A stretch of 64,000 nucleotides of DNA from CBDDEI01 sp965226775 (GCA_965226775.1 CBDDEI010000002.1:2232001-2296000); one strand, 5' to 3'. Counted from the stretch's first letter, positions 42,334 to 51,128 are shown. The notes: a model not told the origin generated them from the sequence alone. Program-made: numbers and translations.

Positions 42334-43647
42334 TTACAGTGCGGGTTCCGGCGGTGTAGGTCGCCGTGCCAAGAAGAAGAGGCCGCTCGCGAGCAAACTC
42401 AGTACCACCATTGTTGTGAAAGTGATCTGGTAGCTGCCCGTCAGGTCGTGGATGAGCGCGCCGCTGAAGCCCGCCAGGGTGATAGAGGGCATCATGACCA
42501 CAGACGCGTAGCCGGTGACCGCGCCCACAATCCTGCGGCCAAAGTAGTCGGCCCATACCTGCCCTTGCAGCGGCATGGTTGCGCCGGCGGCAACCCCAAC
42601 AAAGAAGACCGTCACGTACATCTGCATCAGGTCCTGCGCCATCACAAAAGAGGCCATGACGACGGCGTAGCTAAAGGCAAAGGCGATCATTGCGCGGCGG
42701 ATGCCTTGCCTAACCACGATGAAGGGCCACACCATTCTGGCTACCACGCAGCCAACGGAGTAGCTGGTAAGGATAAGTGCCGACGCAGCCGCGGTATACC
42801 CGTGGTCCAGCCCATAGGGCGCAAGGTGTACCAGCATCCCGCTGCCCGCAAACATGGTGCACATGAAGCCCAGCGCCACCAACCAGAACGCGGGTGTCCG
42901 CAACGCCTGCCCGCGCGTCCACCGGTCTTCCGGTCGCTCCTGCATGGCAATCGGCGCTCGCTCTTCCGCGGGCATACCCTCCCTGCCTGCCACCGGCTCG
43001 CCATCGGGCAGCAGTCCCACGTCCTCGGGCCGTCGTCGCATGAAGATCCAGGACATGGGCGTCACGATAAGCATGGTGAGCACACCCATGAACACCCAGA
43101 TGAACCGCCAGTCAGTGAAGGTGAGCATCCATGCGGCCAGGGGCACAAACACCACTCCGGACAAGGGCGCGCCAACCGTAAAGGTTGCGAATGCGCCGGG
43201 ACGCTTCTTAATGAACCAGTTGGCGATGGCGGTGCGAGGCCCAAGGTTGGTGAACGCCCGGGCAAACCCCAGCACGCCGCCGATGAGCAGATAGTACTGC
43301 CACGGCTCGTTCACCGTGCCTATTAGCAGGATTGCGATACCGCTTACCAGCGTGCTGCAGGTCATCATGAAACGCGGCCCATAGCGGTCGAAGAACGGGC
43401 CTACAATACCCGCCCCAATGCTTGCTACTACTGTAGCCACGCTCATCGCCCCGTAAAGCAAGGAGCGGCTCCACCCCAACTCGTCCTGCATCGTGGCCAC
43501 CAGGATGCTGAACACGTAGCCAGTGGAGCCGGCGCTGATCATGCCATTCAGCACGCCGGTAAAGACGATCCACCAGCCGGGGTAGATGCCTCTGAGTGTA
43601 TCTAACGGTCTGACGAGGGGTGTGAGGAGCGCTGCCGCGTTCGCCAT
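42334..43647 (-). CDS. MFS transporter (OFA/monocarboxylate-like)
   Basis: Twelve predicted membrane segments lie in 437 residues. The features of the monocarboxylate/oxalate-formate branch are present: GWWIVFTGVLNGMISAGSTG in helix 1, GPFFDRYGPRFMM in loop 2-3, and a long hydrophilic loop between helices 6 and 7 (RRRPEDVGLLPDGEPVAGRE). Such proteins move small carboxylates, which would suit the catabolic genes to the left. No clear ribosome site precedes the ATG at 43647. Single gene. Confidence 0.87.
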   Translation of the reverse strand: MANAAALLTPLVRPLDTLRGIYPGWWIVFTGVLNGMISAGSTGYVFSILVATMQDELGWSRSLLYGAMSVATVVASIGAGIVGPFFDRYGPRFMMTCSTLVSGIAILLIGTVNEPWQYYLLIGGVLGFARAFTNLGPRTAIANWFIKKRPGAFATFTVGAPLSGVVFVPLAAWMLTFTDWRFIWVFMGVLTMLIVTPMSWIFMRRRPEDVGLLPDGEPVAGREGMPAEERAPIAMQERPEDRWTRGQALRTPAFWLVALGFMCTMFAGSGMLVHLAPYGLDHGYTAAASALILTSYSVGCVVARMVWPFIVVRQGIRRAMIAFAFSYAVVMASFVMAQDLMQMYVTVFFVGVAAGATMPLQGQVWADYFGRRIVGAVTGYASVVMMPSITLAGFSGALIHDLTGSYQITFTTMVVLSLLASGLFFLARRPTPPEPAL

Positions 43648-43884
43648 ATTGAAGCAATTTTACACGCTTGCAATGCAAAAGGGCTAATCCAATACCGAGT
43701 ATCGGCCTAAGCGCATTCAGCGAGCCGTGCCTGGTGCTCAGGCTCATACAACGGAGGCGCAAGCATGGTGGAGGTTGCTCACGGCGGGTGTGGCAGCGTT
43801 CGCCTAGGCCAGTGCGGTTTGACCATCCTCAGGCCACTGCGACCCGATCGAGTCGCCTGGCAGTCTCACGACTACAGCCGTAGA

Positions 43885-43914
43885 TAGACACGCAATCACT
43901 ACAGGTAGTATAAT
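43885..43914 (+). promoter_or_regulatory. Promoter of the CBASS-type operon
   Basis: TAGACA (43885-43890) and a perfect TATAAT (43909-43914) are 18 bases apart, about 60 bases before the CD-NTase ATG at 43975. Confidence 0.6.
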
Positions 43915-43935
43915 ATGTTGCTAGTATCCCAACAT
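43915..43935 (+). promoter_or_regulatory. Palindrome abutting the CBASS -10 box (possible operator)
   Basis: ATGTTG (43915-43920) and CAACAT (43930-43935) form an inverted repeat with a 9-base gap. It starts at the base after the -10 box, where a bound repressor would cover the transcription start. No regulator gene is adjacent. Confidence 0.4.
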
Positions 43936-43974
43936 ACTGTAGTAATATCCCCGATTGAGTAAGGAGAAACCCAG

Positions 43975-45192
43975 ATGGTAACTACGAACGATCGGCCGCT
44001 CACTAGGCAGACCGACCAGTTGCTGGCCGAGATTGCAGCCCGTATACAACTCAGTCCTAGCCGATACCGACAGGCCACGGAGAGGTACCAAACGGTGGCC
44101 GACTGGCTGGAACGGGACGGAAGCCCCCTAAAGGGAAAGGTAGCACAGCTATATCCTCAGGGCTCGATGGCTATAGGCGCCGCCATACTGTCACGAAATA
44201 GCGACGATCAGTACGATATCGACATCGCCTTGGAGTTGACCATCCCTCAAGACACCTCCCCCAAGTACGTTTTGGACATCCTGTTCCAAGTGGTAAAGGG
44301 CGAGCCGGGCTCAAGATATTACGATATGACACGCCGTCGCAGTCGCTGTGTCACCATCGAATACTCGGACATGCACTTAGACCTAACCCCCATGGTCAGG
44401 AGGCCCGGTACGCTGGAGAGGGAAGGCTGGATATTCGAGAACAGAAGTGAGACCCCGAACTTAGAGAAGCGGCTGATAGCCAACCCGCACGGTTTTGCAG
44501 AATGGTTCAATGAGCTGACCCACAGGGACGGCGACGCGTTCGCGGATGCATTCCGGTCTATCGCAAAGTCCTATGACATATCATACGCTGAGCAGGAGCC
44601 GGTTCCTGAATATGAGGACTTCGAGAACAAATCTCAGCCTACGGTTGTACTACAGCTCGTCAAGCAGTGGCGCAACGTGCAGTATCAGGGGGTGGAGGAT
44701 AAAGGCCCGCCTTCGGTTCTGCTTTCCAGAATCGTCGCGAAAACGTCCAACCCTATGCTCCCCCTGTCCAATGACCTGGCACTGACGGCTCACAAGATGG
44801 CGGAGTTCATCGCGCACCACCGCCGGGCCCGCCTCTTAATCACAAACCCAGTATGTCCAGAGGACGTGCTGACCGATAGATGGCAGCTTGACCAGCCTGA
44901 AGCCCAAGCCTTCATTGAGAAACTCCTACATTTTGAGTCGGAGATAGGCCTCCTTAGCTCTGGAAAAGACTTGAGTGAGGCCAAGAAGATTCTGGCCACC
45001 CTGTTCGGTGAGTATCCCACCAGGAACGCCGTGGATCAGTATGGCGAGCGCGTGGGGGAAGCAATACGGTCCAACCAAACGTCACACAACAAAGTGACGG
45101 CAAGCGTAGTAGTTCCAGCGGGCAGCCAAGCCGGGCTCCGCGTTGCTAGGCCAACCCAGCCTCACCAATTCCATAAACCGCCCGAGTTATAA
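43975..45192 (+). CDS. CBASS cyclic-oligonucleotide synthase (CD-NTase)
   Basis: The 405-residue protein is a nucleotidyltransferase of the cGAS/DncV-like superfamily. The active site is complete: Gly63-Ser64 (YPQGSMAIG), the YDIDIAL pair Asp81/Asp83, and the third acidic residue Asp136 (MHLDLTPMV). A helical second half follows (NDLALTAHKMAEFI). In CBASS antiphage systems such enzymes make cyclic di- or trinucleotides on phage infection and so switch on an effector. AAGGAGA precedes the ATG. The next two genes (E2-like protein, patatin) fix the context as type II-short CBASS. The enzyme looks intact although its effector is broken. Confidence 0.9.
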   Translation: MVTTNDRPLTRQTDQLLAEIAARIQLSPSRYRQATERYQTVADWLERDGSPLKGKVAQLYPQGSMAIGAAILSRNSDDQYDIDIALELTIPQDTSPKYVLDILFQVVKGEPGSRYYDMTRRRSRCVTIEYSDMHLDLTPMVRRPGTLEREGWIFENRSETPNLEKRLIANPHGFAEWFNELTHRDGDAFADAFRSIAKSYDISYAEQEPVPEYEDFENKSQPTVVLQLVKQWRNVQYQGVEDKGPPSVLLSRIVAKTSNPMLPLSNDLALTAHKMAEFIAHHRRARLLITNPVCPEDVLTDRWQLDQPEAQAFIEKLLHFESEIGLLSSGKDLSEAKKILATLFGEYPTRNAVDQYGERVGEAIRSNQTSHNKVTASVVVPAGSQAGLRVARPTQPHQFHKPPEL

Positions 45193-45195
45193 TCC

Positions 45196-45618
45196 ATGGG
45201 TCTTTCGCTCCGTGACCATGAGAGGAGTATGCGCCGGACGTTTCCAGGACTTCAGTTTTCCAGATTGCAGAATGGAACGGTAGCCTGGGAAGGTGAAATC
45301 AACCCGGGTAACAAGGCGTACAGAGTCCGGCTCACCTGTCAGACCGGCAAAATACCAACCGGCACGGAGGAAATTCGGGAACGCCCCCGCGTAGAGATTC
45401 TGACTCCAATTCCGAGACGGCGCAAGGAGGCGCCGGAAGAAGAGATTCCTCACCTGGAGTACAAGGAGCGGCCAGGCTACCGGGCACTCTGTTTGTACGA
45501 TGCAGGAGGGAACGAGTGGCATCCCGGCATGTCGATAGCCGAGATGGTCCCTTGGATTAGCGAGTGGCTGCTGTGCTACGAAATATGGCACGCCACCGGA
45601 ACCTGGACATGTGGATGA
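45196..45618 (+). CDS. E2-like protein of type II-short CBASS
   Basis: The 140-residue product starts three bases after the CD-NTase stop and overlaps the patatin start by ATGA. The sequence (LREHERSM-like start LRDHERSMRRTFPGL, AYRVRLTCQTGK, YRALCLYDAGGNEWHPGM, VPWISEWLLCYEIWHATG) matches the small ubiquitin-conjugating-enzyme-like proteins found between CD-NTase and effector in E1-less type II CBASS. Cys99 (ALCLY) is the likely thioester cysteine. These proteins ligate the CD-NTase C-terminus to a target and prime its activity. Identification rests on motif recall and gene order. A second unusual Cys pair lies near the end (WTCG). Confidence 0.78.
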   Translation: MGLSLRDHERSMRRTFPGLQFSRLQNGTVAWEGEINPGNKAYRVRLTCQTGKIPTGTEEIRERPRVEILTPIPRRRKEAPEEEIPHLEYKERPGYRALCLYDAGGNEWHPGMSIAEMVPWISEWLLCYEIWHATGTWTCG

Positions 45619-46513
45619 CCGCAGGCAACGATCCGCCCAGGAGGTCCGCTAGCATCCAGTCCAGACGACGTGAGCGCCTGAACTGGCAATCTGACCAACC
45701 ATTTCGCATCTTAGCCCTGGACGGAGGCGGAATAAAGGGTATCTTCCCTGCGGCGGTCCTCGCCGACTTGGAGCACAGGTACCTCAATGGCAACTCAGTG
45801 GTCGAGTACTTCGACTTGATAACCGGAACATCAACCGGGGGGCATCCTGGCACTTGGATTGGCAGCCGGGCTAAAGGCAAGTGAACTGCTATGCCTGTAC
45901 AAAGACAGGGGAAGAGAGGTGTTTCCGCCTCAGCGCAGGATGCTACGGAAACTCCTCCAGTGCTTTAATACTGGCTACAAACGTGACCCGCTGGAGCGAT
46001 TACTGGGAGATTGGGAGGCCTGAAGCTACGAGACTCGCTGGTACGCCTCTGCATACCTTCACTGGATTGGAAATATGGTGATGTATAGCCTTCAAGACGC
46101 CACATCACCCCGATCAGCCAATGGCCTAGGTCGCAACCGCCACAGCCCGCACCTACCTATTTCAAGCCCGTGCAGGACGTTACAAGCAATCATGATTGGG
46201 CTGATGCAGCTTGAACGACATTGCTATCCTCAGCATCGGATGCGGTGAGAAACCCTACACTATCAACTGGCCAGGAGGTGGCTGGGAGGGTGACATGGGC
46301 CGGCATCATATTCGCAGCGATGCACTTCCAAGGAATGCCGTTGCTCTCTCCCGCCTAGCTTTCGGAAGGGATAGAATCGTCAAGACCCTCCAACGAACTA
46401 TTGAACTCGATGACAGATCTTGCCGGGTGAAGCCAGGGATGCAGTGGCGGCGAGCAAATAGCATCCACTTTCCTGGCAAGCAAGGCCGTCCGGGTTCCTG
46501 GGATAGCTGTTGA
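45615..46513 (+). pseudogene. Broken CapV-type patatin phospholipase (CBASS effector)
   Basis: The gene begins at the ATG at 45615, overlapping the E2 stop. FRILALDGGGIKGIFPAAVL (glycine-rich oxyanion loop) and ITGTSTGG (nucleophile Ser) are patatin signatures. In the G6 run at 45837-45842 the frame shifts; the next frame reads ILALGLAAGLKASELLCLYK up to a stop at 46021. Further pieces lie in successive frames: LVRLCIPSLDWKYGDVY (46035), FKTPHHPDQPMA-stop (46091), PTYFKPVQDVTSNHDWADAA (46152), NDIAILSIGCGEKPYTI (46214) and AGIIFAAMHFQ (46298). The VDGG segment with the catalytic Asp is gone. Active CapV would degrade membranes on cyclic-dinucleotide binding; this one cannot. Confidence 0.85.
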
Positions 46514-47143
46514 GCGCCAGGCCCTTCCTATTACGATAAGGCGTACCCATGAGCGAAATTCGCGACGGTTCGCTGTGCCCGCCATGCTCCAAGTCCACGT
46601 AGGAATACTGCAGCGAGTTTGACTTACGTCGCGACCCTCCGTAGGCGCATGGCTGCAAGGAGTTCGCGCTTGCAAAGCAATGGCACGGGACTTTTGTACT
46701 ACATCCTTCGCGCTGGTGCACGGGTTAGCAGTCGTCGACGCATCCGTACTGGTCGTGGCCGATAGATCCGGGACACTAGGGCAGATGGGCGGAATCTACA
46801 CTTGCCCTAAGCCCACCATCTCCACCCTACGTGCTGTATCAGAACCAGGCGTCTGCTCGACTCTAGGACTAGTTCCCACAGGACACGTCACTTCCGTTTA
46901 GCACTGAACGGCACCGAGCATAAGCGCAGTGGACGGGGAGCTGCCGGGCTAGCGAATCGGCTGTGGGGATGTTTTGACTTCCCGAGGTGAAGATATCTAT
47001 GCTTGGCATCGGGATTTTGTAACATGACGGGCTGTAAGCCTCCTTCCGGCCGCCGGGTATCGCCCTGCCAGCCTGGACCGGAAGCGTTGGAAGGGAACCG
47101 TTAGTGGCAGGTAGGGTCAGGGGCATGACTAAAGGGGGCAGCT
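46514..47143. other. Intergenic region beyond the broken effector
   Basis: I see no convincing gene. Short frames such as 46680-46901 have no family character or ribosome site. The region ends with a purine-rich AAAGGGGGCAG that serves the DoxX gene, and holds one arm of a diverged direct repeat (46872-46918). Confidence 0.5.
46872..46918 (+). repeat. Left copy of a 47-bp imperfect direct repeat
   Basis: This segment matches 49248-49294 at 37 of 47 positions without gaps, sharing CCGTTTAGC and TGAACGG. The two copies flank the DoxX/flavoprotein pair (47144-49120). Confidence 0.6.
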
Positions 47144-47632
47144 ATGACAGAAGGAAATGTAGAGGCACCGGGAATCTTCGGGCGATTCCTCCAGCCACTG
47201 ACTGATGAGTTCTACTTGCTCTTCAGGCTAATCTTCGCAGGTTTGGTTGCGCTGCATGGCGCACAGAAAGCGTTTTTGCTGTGGGGCTTTCCTGCAGAGG
47301 CGAATCCGAACGGGCTCGGCGCGCTGGTTGATATTGCGGGCTGGGTCGAGCTTATTGCGGCAGTCCTTATCGGGTTCGGCATTCTGACCCGACTGGGGGC
47401 GGGCGCACTGGTTGTACTGACGACTGTCGCGTACTTTGGCGTACACGCTGCCCTCAGCCCGGTATGGCCTTGGCCGCATCTGTATCCTAATCCTCCCGAC
47501 GGAGGCAATGCGTTCGTGGCGCACGGTGGCGAGGTTACAATCCTCTGGTTCATCTGCGCAGGCATCATCGGTGTCCTTGGCAGCCGCAAGTGGGGTATTG
47601 AGCGACGCCTATTTGGCAAGGAGCTTCTGTAA
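47144..47632 (+). CDS. DoxX family membrane protein
   Basis: The 162-residue protein has four hydrophobic helices and the DoxX signature: LIFAGLVALHGAQKAFLLWG, IAGWVELIAAVLIGFGILTR and a final ILWFICAGIIGVLGS. DoxX-type proteins sit in the inner membrane and have been linked to quinone or thiosulfate oxidation and oxidative-stress complexes, but most are undefined. GGGGGC lies eight bases before the ATG. The flavoprotein gene follows after 57 bases on the same strand. Confidence 0.88.
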   Translation: MTEGNVEAPGIFGRFLQPLTDEFYLLFRLIFAGLVALHGAQKAFLLWGFPAEANPNGLGALVDIAGWVELIAAVLIGFGILTRLGAGALVVLTTVAYFGVHAALSPVWPWPHLYPNPPDGGNAFVAHGGEVTILWFICAGIIGVLGSRKWGIERRLFGKELL

Positions 47633-47689
47633 GGATCCACCTACCACCCCCGTGCAGTACGGGGGCAACAGAGCGAAGGGCAAAGTCCG

Positions 47690-49120
47690 GTGCCACGGAC
47701 CGATAGCTACGACGCGATCGTGGTCGGCGCGGGGCCCAATGGCCTGGCAGCCGCAATAGCCATCGCGCAAACAGGGCGTTCGGTGCTGGTCGTGGAGGGG
47801 GAGGACACGGTCGGAGGTGGTGCCCGGTCCGCCGCCCTGACGTTGCCTGGATTCCTTCACGACGTGTGCTCGGCGGTCCACCCACTGGCAGTCGGCTCGC
47901 CATTCTTCTCTACACTGCCGCTGTCCAGTCACGGCTTGGACTGGGTACAGCCTCCCGCGCCGCTGGCGCATCCACTGGACGACGGCACGGCTGTAATGCT
48001 GGAGCGCTCGGTCGAGGCGACCGCCGACGGCTTGGGATCTGATTCGGCGTCGTACCGCGGGCTGTTTGGCCCTCTCGTGAGGGACTGGCCCAAGCTCACC
48101 GACGACCTCCTAGGCCCTCTGCGATTACCGCGTCACCCGCTGGTGACCGCGCGCTTCGGACTCACCGGCCTGCGGTCGGCGCTGTCAGTGGCGCAATCCC
48201 GCTTTGGAGGCGAACGGGCCAGGGCGCTGTTCGCCGGGCTGGCCGCACATTCCATACTGCCGCTCGAACGACCCGTCAGCGCCGCGTTCGGCCTCGTCTT
48301 GGGTGCTAGCGGTCATGCCGTCGGCTGGCCGATGCCGCGGGGCGGGGCCCAGCGAATAGCCGATGCCCTGGCCTCCCATCTGACCTCTCTCGGCGGTCAG
48401 ATCGAGACGGGCAGGCCGGTGGAGCATCTGGAGGACCTGCCCACCGCGGAGGTCACCCTTCTCGACATGACGCCCAAGCAAGTCCTCAAGGTCGCCGGGC
48501 AACGCCTGCCCGCCTTCTTTCGACGCAGGCTGGAGGCGTACCGCTACGGACCGGGGGTCTTCAAGATGGACTGGGCGCTGAGCGGTCCGGTGCCCTGGAG
48601 GGCCTCGGAGTGCGCGCGGGCTGGCACGGTGCATCTGGGAGGCACGCTGGCTGAGGTCGCCCACTCCGAGCGTGAAGTGTGGCGCGGGAGTCACCCTGAC
48701 CGGCCCTTCGTGCTGTTCTCCCAGCCGAGCCTCTTTGATCCGTCCCGTGCCCCCAGGGGGCAGCACACGGCATGGGCCTACTGCCACGTACCCAACGGGT
48801 CCAGCTTCGACATGACTGACAGGATAGAGGCCCAGGTGGAGCGTTTCGCGCCGGGGTTCCGCGAACGGATCCTCCAGAGAAGCGCTCGGCCGCCGGCAGC
48901 GATGGAAGAGTACAACCCAAACTACATTGGCGGCGACATCAACGGCGGCGTCCAGGACATTGGCCAGCTCTTCTCCCGTCCCGCCCGCATGTTCAGCCCC
49001 TACTCCATCCCGTCGACCGACCTCTTCATCTGCTCCTCGTCGACGCCGCCCGGGGGCGGCGTGCACGGCATGTGCGGCTACTTCGCCGCCCAGGCCGCCC
49101 TCCGCCGCCTAGACCGCTGA
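47690..49120 (+). CDS. Phytoene-desaturase-like FAD oxidoreductase
   Basis: The 476-residue protein starts at GTG (47690) behind GAAGGG. The FAD-binding motif is YDAIVVGAGPNGLAAAIAIA followed by EGEDTVGGGARS, typical of the CrtI/amine-oxidase-like NAD(P)/FAD oxidoreductases. The C-terminal motif reads DLFICSSSTPPGGGVHGMCG, the carotenoid-desaturase-type FAD loop, and NYIGGDINGGVQDIGQLFSRP before it is family-specific. The group includes carotenoid isomerases/desaturases and PYROXD2-like enzymes of unknown substrate. No carotenoid genes lie nearby. It may share a transcript with DoxX. GC content here looks higher than that of its neighbours. Confidence 0.88.
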   Translation: MPRTDSYDAIVVGAGPNGLAAAIAIAQTGRSVLVVEGEDTVGGGARSAALTLPGFLHDVCSAVHPLAVGSPFFSTLPLSSHGLDWVQPPAPLAHPLDDGTAVMLERSVEATADGLGSDSASYRGLFGPLVRDWPKLTDDLLGPLRLPRHPLVTARFGLTGLRSALSVAQSRFGGERARALFAGLAAHSILPLERPVSAAFGLVLGASGHAVGWPMPRGGAQRIADALASHLTSLGGQIETGRPVEHLEDLPTAEVTLLDMTPKQVLKVAGQRLPAFFRRRLEAYRYGPGVFKMDWALSGPVPWRASECARAGTVHLGGTLAEVAHSEREVWRGSHPDRPFVLFSQPSLFDPSRAPRGQHTAWAYCHVPNGSSFDMTDRIEAQVERFAPGFRERILQRSARPPAAMEEYNPNYIGGDINGGVQDIGQLFSRPARMFSPYSIPSTDLFICSSSTPPGGGVHGMCGYFAAQAALRRLDR

Positions 49121-49247
49121 CTTCCCTACAGCAATCGCATCTGAACATCCGCCGCTTTCAAGACCACCCCCACTCCATCGCCGGCGTACGCGCAATGAAT
49201 CAGGCCGCGTTAAGCGACACGCGGAAGCGCGTTTAGCTAAGGGCTCG

Positions 49248-49294
49248 GTTCCTACAGGGCACTTCTCTACCGTTTAGCTTTGAACGGGGTCGAG
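49248..49294 (+). repeat. Right copy of a 47-bp imperfect direct repeat
   Basis: Partner of 46872-46918 (37/47 identities, same orientation). The distance between copies is 2376 bases. Confidence 0.6.
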
Positions 49295-49365
49295 TAGGTA
49301 GTTATTGGAGCGCCGCTCTCAATGCACTTACGGCAAGGCGGCGACAGCGGCTTCGGGGCAGATGC

Positions 49366-50022
49366 CTACCCGGGCCACATGTGCGCCTGGGCTGAGGCGG
49401 CGACCGATACCCGGATGTCGTAGGTTGCCTGGGTCATGGCTTGACCGATGAGGTCAAGCTTGCTCACCTGCTCAATGCGGGCGGCCGCCCTGTCGCTCTC
49501 CTGCCTGGACAGCAGCTTGTCAAAGATATTGCAAGCGTCGGCCAGGGAGATGATCATCGCGTCGCGCGGGGCCGGTATATCGTCGCTGAATAGCACTTCC
49601 ATGATGCGCAGCTTAACCTCGCGCTCAGCCGTGCCGTCAACGAGCGGATAGCGCCTGGAGCGGAAAACCCACAAGAAGGTGTCCTCCTGGCGTTCCAGAA
49701 TGCCGAGCTCGACCAGGTGGGAGAGGGCAGCCTCGTGGATCGCGTTGGCGCGCCCCGCGGTACGTTCTACCCAGAAACGGGCGTTGTGCTTATCCCCGGC
49801 TGCTATATCGGCCAGCGTCGGGTCAAGCAGGTTGTCGCCCAGGGGCGTGGCATCGAGCAGAATCAGATTATCTAGGTCGGTATCTATACGGTTCTCTATC
49901 GCTAGGTCCATCAGCACACCGCCGGCGATGGCATAGTCCAACGACCAGCTTGGCATACCTACGAACATCCCACCCTCGTCGCGGAGCAGGAGTAAAGTGA
50001 TTTCCTCTGCTAGTCTCAGCAT
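49366..50022 (-). CDS. GPP34 (GOLPH3-like) family phosphoprotein
   Basis: The product (218 residues from the ATG at 50022) shows the GPP34 start LRLAEEITLLLLRDEGG and then YAIAGGVLMDLAIENRIDTD, LILLDATPLGDNLLDPTLADI and an all-helical C-terminus. The eukaryotic homologue GOLPH3 binds phosphatidylinositol 4-phosphate on Golgi membranes; bacterial members are common in actinobacteria and some others, and are probably membrane-associated with unknown function. Start choice is open: GGAGG directly abuts an ATG at 50034 and lies 12 bases before the one at 50022. It stands alone on the minus strand. Confidence 0.85.
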   Translation of the reverse strand: MLRLAEEITLLLLRDEGGMFVGMPSWSLDYAIAGGVLMDLAIENRIDTDLDNLILLDATPLGDNLLDPTLADIAAGDKHNARFWVERTAGRANAIHEAALSHLVELGILERQEDTFLWVFRSRRYPLVDGTAEREVKLRIMEVLFSDDIPAPRDAMIISLADACNIFDKLLSRQESDRAAARIEQVSKLDLIGQAMTQATYDIRVSVAASAQAHMWPG

Positions 50023-50082
50023 GCTACTTGTCATCCTCCAGTAATGTGTTACCCAAGCCCCGTTACCGGACCTTGGCCACAT

Positions 50083-50636
50083 GACGGCCGCGCCGGGCAG
50101 TTGGGCGTCATAGAATATTTAGTGGATCCTCGTAAGCCCGCCGGTCTGCCAAAGTGGGTATCCGGGTGCTTCACTCGTTTATCTACCTAAGGTCGTCCAA
50201 TCGACATCAGGTAAGTCCTCTATCCGGGATTCTCAACGGAATTCCCCATTTGGGTTGCGCCCAAACCTTCCGTGGAGCCCCAATAGGATAGCGAGATTGT
50301 AGCCCTAGCCTCTAGGGCCCGTCAACCGCTCTAGGCTGAAGTGTAACCCTGCCACGTATAGCATGAGCAACTCCCGCAATCGCGTCGCCTCGGCCTGCTG
50401 AATTGGTGTCAGAGGACCTATTGCGCCTTGTCGCTGGGCGCCTTCAAAGATGCATCACACCAAGATCGTCGCTTAAGGGAATTGGAGATCTATCCTGGCA
50501 TAGCCCGACCCTGTCTTCGCAATATTTGATATAGTAGCCCTAAGGATAGGTATAGGATCGGCAGCCGTACGCCCGACGGTGTGTAGTCCACTGAGCTACG
50601 CCGCCCGGTGGGCTGACCCTGCCCAGGAGGAATTGC
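50083..50636. other. Long intergenic region without a gene
   Basis: No frame here has family character. On the minus strand at 50540-50608 a tRNA-like D-arm (GTAGCTCAGTGGACTAC) occurs but no TPsiC arm or proper anticodon loop follows. The region ends with the AGGAGG of the Cache-like gene (50625-50630). Confidence 0.55.
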
Positions 50637-51128
50637 GTGTCTGCAAGAATTGCCGTCGTATTGGCGGGGTTGGCCGTGTTATTGTCTGCTTCGGCCCTGG
50701 TCGTCGCGGTCATAGCGCTTACCCAAGATGCGCCCCCAGTGTACACACCGACCAAGGACGAGCCGGGCGCGTACACCAAATGGGTGGTGCAAGGTGCCAT
50801 CCAGCACTACCAGCGGGACGGGTTGCAGGCAACCATGGAATACTACAGCAACCCTGAGCATGTTGACGGCCAGTGGTACGTGTTCATGATCAACGAAGAA
50901 GGCCGCACTTTTGTCCACTACAACCCTGAGCTCAGGAATCGCGACCCCAGCCTCCGCGTTGACTCGACCGGACGGTTCTATGGCGACGATCTGCTAGGAG
51001 CCACCGAAGAGGGCCGGTGGGTCGACTACTTCATCAAGAATCCAGAGACGGGCGAGGATGACCAGAAGCACGCATGGATAGTTAAGCACGACGGTCTCTT
51101 GTTCGCCTCAGGCTGGTACGAACGGTAG
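50637..51128 (+). CDS. Exported Cache-like sensor domain protein
   Basis: The 163-residue protein starts at GTG six bases after AGGAGG. Residues 5-30 form one transmembrane/signal anchor (IAVVLAGLAVLLSASALVVAV). The remainder resembles a single Cache domain: VQGAIQHYQRDGLQATMEYY, DGQWYVFMINEEGRTFVHYN, a DPSL-R segment, GRWVDYFIKNPETGEDDQKH and WIVKHDGLLFASGWYE. Cache domains bind small metabolites outside the cell, normally as the input of a kinase or chemoreceptor. Here no output domain follows, so it would act alone or with a partner not encoded beside it. Confidence 0.75.
   Translation: MSARIAVVLAGLAVLLSASALVVAVIALTQDAPPVYTPTKDEPGAYTKWVVQGAIQHYQRDGLQATMEYYSNPEHVDGQWYVFMINEEGRTFVHYNPELRNRDPSLRVDSTGRFYGDDLLGATEEGRWVDYFIKNPETGEDDQKHAWIVKHDGLLFASGWYER

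Noticed and set aside
42448..43326. A 292-codon plus-strand frame
   Set aside because: Shadow of the MFS gene on the minus strand; low-complexity His/Arg/Gly composition.
46680..46901. A 73-codon plus-strand frame after the broken CapV gene
   Set aside because: No ribosome site, no family pattern, and the composition does not look like a protein; treated as non-coding.
50540..50608. tRNA-like segment on the minus strand (GTAGCTCAGTGGACTAC and a CCGT/ACGG stem)
   Set aside because: No T-psi-C arm, no U33 in the seven-base loop and no acceptor closure, so it is not a tRNA; at most a degenerate fragment.
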